Assembly (NCBI GenBank): GCA_021371955.1
Contig: JAJFVD010000012.1
Coordinates: forward strand, 1-64,000
DNA from: Bacteroidales bacterium
Lineage (GTDB): Bacteria; Bacteroidota; Bacteroidia; Bacteroidales; UBA932
Length of the DNA: 64,000 bases
Direction: 5' to 3'
Positions 61,547 to 64,000 of this stretch are shown here, one piece after another. The translations under genes and the position numbers were made by a program. Positions within the stretch are counted from its first letter, which is position 1, and each line of letters starts with the position of its first letter. The notes below the pieces were generated by a model. The model did not search any database and was not told the DNA's origin. It worked only from the letters and a program-made list of their open reading frames with translations.

Positions 61547-64000
61547 ATGAAGGGCGACAAAATCATAGTAGAAACACCACTGATGAAGCAATATTTGGCA
61601 ATCAAGGCCAAATATCCCGACGCTATTCTTCTCTTTCGTGTTGGCGACTTCTATGAGACATTTAGCGAGGACGCCATTCTTGCTTCTAAAGTATTAGGCA
61701 TTGTGCTCACCCGCAGGGCAAATGGTGCTGCCCAGCATATAGAACTTGCCGGTTTCCCGCACCATTCAATTGATACCTATCTGCCTAAACTTGTGAGGGC
61801 CGGATACAAGGTTGCAATTTGCGACCAGCTCGAAGATCCCAAGCTAACGAAAAAGATAGTAAAAAGGGGTATTACCGAGCTCGTGACTCCCGGTGTTGCA
61901 TATAACGAACAACTCCTCAACAACAAAGAAAACAACTATCTTGCCTCTGTCCATTTCGACAGGGACATGGCAGGAATTGCTTTTTTGGATATCTCTACCG
62001 GCGCTTTCCGTGTAGCATCCGGAACACTCAACTATATCGAACTTCTTCTTGCAAGCTTCGCCCCTAAAGAGGTCCTTGTGCAAAAGAGCTATCAGCGCGG
62101 GTTTGAAGAGAGGTTTGGAAAAGACATTTATGTATCGGCAATGGACGAATGGACATTCGTTTACGACTCTGCCCGTGAAAAGCTTATCAGCCACTTTAAT
62201 GTTGCATCTTTAAAAGGTTTTGGAATAGAGAACATGCCGTTGGCTGTAACAGCTGCCGGAGCAATTCTTTCCTATCTGGACCTCACGCGCCACGACTCTC
62301 TGGGCCACCTCTGCTCTATCTCGCGAATTGACGAAGAAGAGTACGTCTGGATTGATAAATTTACATTCCGCAATCTTGAGATTTTTGGAAGCTATGCCGA
62401 TGAGGGAGCATCTCTCATTAAGGTAATTGACAAAACCTCTTCCCCAATGGGAGGAAGGCTGCTTCGCAACTGGATTGCCATGCCTGTCAAAAGCATAAAA
62501 GAGCTCAACACCCGTCACAATATTGTTGACATTCTTTATAAAGATAATGATAACCGGGAAAAACTCAGAGAACACCTTTCAAATATAGGCGACCTTGAAA
62601 GAATAATCTCAAAGGCCGCTGCAGGAAAAATATCTCCGAGGGAAGTTGTCCAGCTTAAAAGAGGGCTGGAACAAATTGCACCCATCAAACAGATTTGTGC
62701 CGATGTTGCAGCAGGTGGTCCGGAATCCGAAGCCTCCGATTTAACCGGGCTGGCCTCCGGCCTTGACAATTGTACATCCCTCATTGAACTTCTAAACCGG
62801 GAGATTCTGCCCGAACCTGCAAATCAGTTTGGAAAAGGGGACATAATTTGCCCCGGCATAAATTCAGAACTGGACGAGCTAAGAAAAATATCGCACCACG
62901 GGAAAGAGTTTCTTAGGGAGATGGAAGAGAGAGAGATAGAAAGAACCGGAATCTCCTCGTTAAAAATAAGCTACAACAATGTTTTCGGATATTACCTCGA
63001 GGTAAGGAACACCCATAAGGATAAAGTTCCTGAGGAGTGGATACGCAAACAGACCCTTGTCAGCGCAGAAAGATATATCACTCAGGAGCTAAAAGAGTAT
63101 GAAGAAAAGATACTTGGTGCCGAAGAAAAGATAATTGCTCTTGAGCAGTCCATATTTGCCAACACGGTGGCAATCATACAAAAAAACATATCTGTTATTT
63201 TATTAAACGCTTCAATTATAGCTCGTTTAGACCTTCTCACGGGATTTTCGCAATTGGCTAAGCAAAATAATTATAACAGGCCGGTAATCAATGATAGTAA
63301 CACAATAGTTATAGAGGCCGGGCGCCATCCGGTGATAGAAACACTGATGCCTCCGGGCGAGGAGTATATTGCCAACGACCTGTTCTTAGACTCTGATAGT
63401 CAGCAGATAATCATTCTCACAGGGCCAAACATGTCCGGAAAGAGTGCTTTGCTCCGGCAAACGGCTCTTATCGTTATCCTTGCACAGGCCGGAAGCTTCG
63501 TTCCGGCAGCATCGGCAAAAATTGGAATTGTGGATAAGGTATTCACTCGCGTGGGTGCTTCGGACAATATTTCCAGGGGAGAGTCTACCTTTATGGTTGA
63601 GATGCTCGAGACTGCAACAATTTTGCACAATCTGTCACAAAGGTCCCTTATATTGCTTGATGAAATCGGCCGGGGAACAAGTACCTATGACGGTATGTCC
63701 ATTGCCTGGGCAATAGTCGAGTACATACACGAACATCCGGAATTCAGGGCAAAGACATTGTTTGCAACGCACTACCACGAACTAAACGACCTTGAAGAAC
63801 ATTTTTCAAGGGTAAAAAACTTCCACATCTCTGTAAAAGAGGTGGACAAAAATGTAATTTTCCTCCGGAAACTCACTCCGGGAGGAGTTGCGCACAGCTT
63901 TGGTATTCACGTTGCCAGAATGGCCGGGATGCCTCATGATGTTGTAAGGAGAGCGGAAAGAGTGCTTAAGCAGCTGGAATCAAAAGAGAAAGAGGGCTCG
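61547..64000 (+). CDS. mutS: DNA mismatch repair protein MutS (3' end outside window)
   Basis: 818 codons, open to the window edge. The protein binds base mismatches and starts repair. The mismatch-contacting Phe-x-Glu lies in LLFRVGDFYETF, Walker A in TGPNMSGKSALLRQ, and the ATPase signature in DEIGRGTSTYDG; a further block is ATHYHELNDLEEHF. I prefer the ATG at 61547 over an in-frame ATG at 61529, since family members begin close to KIIVETPLMKQY. A -7-like TATTTTTG overlaps at 61534-61541, so the transcript may have almost no leader. About 50 C-terminal residues are missing by family length. Confidence 0.97.
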   Translation, partial: MKGDKIIVETPLMKQYLAIKAKYPDAILLFRVGDFYETFSEDAILASKVLGIVLTRRANGAAQHIELAGFPHHSIDTYLPKLVRAGYKVAICDQLEDPKLTKKIVKRGITELVTPGVAYNEQLLNNKENNYLASVHFDRDMAGIAFLDISTGAFRVASGTLNYIELLLASFAPKEVLVQKSYQRGFEERFGKDIYVSAMDEWTFVYDSAREKLISHFNVASLKGFGIENMPLAVTAAGAILSYLDLTRHDSLGHLCSISRIDEEEYVWIDKFTFRNLEIFGSYADEGASLIKVIDKTSSPMGGRLLRNWIAMPVKSIKELNTRHNIVDILYKDNDNREKLREHLSNIGDLERIISKAAAGKISPREVVQLKRGLEQIAPIKQICADVAAGGPESEASDLTGLASGLDNCTSLIELLNREILPEPANQFGKGDIICPGINSELDELRKISHHGKEFLREMEEREIERTGISSLKISYNNVFGYYLEVRNTHKDKVPEEWIRKQTLVSAERYITQELKEYEEKILGAEEKIIALEQSIFANTVAIIQKNISVILLNASIIARLDLLTGFSQLAKQNNYNRPVINDSNTIVIEAGRHPVIETLMPPGEEYIANDLFLDSDSQQIIILTGPNMSGKSALLRQTALIVILAQAGSFVPAASAKIGIVDKVFTRVGASDNISRGESTFMVEMLETATILHNLSQRSLILLDEIGRGTSTYDGMSIAWAIVEYIHEHPEFRAKTLFATHYHELNDLEEHFSRVKNFHISVKEVDKNVIFLRKLTPGGVAHSFGIHVARMAGMPHDVVRRAERVLKQLESKEKEGS

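Overview
The window looks like chromosomal DNA of an anaerobic, peptide-using member of the Bacteroidota, most likely order Bacteroidales. The reasons are the ECF sigma/FecR anti-sigma pair next to a TonB-dependent receptor with an STN domain, an S46 dipeptidyl-peptidase, DUF4876 and DUF6850 proteins, a YfhO protein, promoters of the TTTG-N19-TAnnTTTG type, and the lack of Shine-Dalgarno sites. This is inference from gene content; no rRNA or tRNA gene was seen.

1-36 kb is dominated by secreted proteolysis and peptide uptake. Locus A (0.2-10.1 kb, + strand) is sigma factor, anti-sigma factor, TonB receptor, DUF4876 lipoprotein, DUF6850 barrel and S46 peptidase, ended by a strong terminator. 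A REP-associated transposase (RAYT) flanked by two hairpins follows. A minus-strand operon (11.7-17.3 kb) carries a polyferredoxin membrane protein, a small secreted protein that appears to be a tandem-duplication product, and an M16 peptidase. Four ordinary accessory genes follow. Locus B (20.6-32.9 kb) repeats the receptor/DUF4876/DUF6850 triad, now with three paralogous gingipain-fold (clan CD) proteases carrying HEAT-like tails. A prolyl-oligopeptidase-type S9 peptidase converges on it. The triad beside two unrelated peptidase types is the best candidate here for an undescribed system: an outer-membrane peptide importer coupled to periplasmic proteases.

36-46 kb is an accessory island: XRE/ImmA/PIN-like genes, a HigB toxin with a HigA-ImmA fusion, a Nudix plus PLD-helicase-DUF3427 pair, a MORN protein, a DUF1801 protein, and three decayed gene fragments. 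Several genes are visibly AT-rich.

46-64 kb is mostly housekeeping: an AAA ATPase with a palindromic upstream site, thymidylate synthase, dihydrofolate reductase, an exported superoxide dismutase, an FMN-dependent oxidoreductase, a sodium symporter, a serine hydrolase/glycosyltransferase/YfhO operon, and MutS running off the end. Intergenic gaps here carry two kinds of short inverted-repeat element. One is a family of four ~110-bp elements with CCCCAGGGG-cored ends. The other is a single 115-bp element with different ends. Five shorter hairpins with the core AGACATTAAGTCT lie elsewhere in the window, two of them around the RAYT gene.
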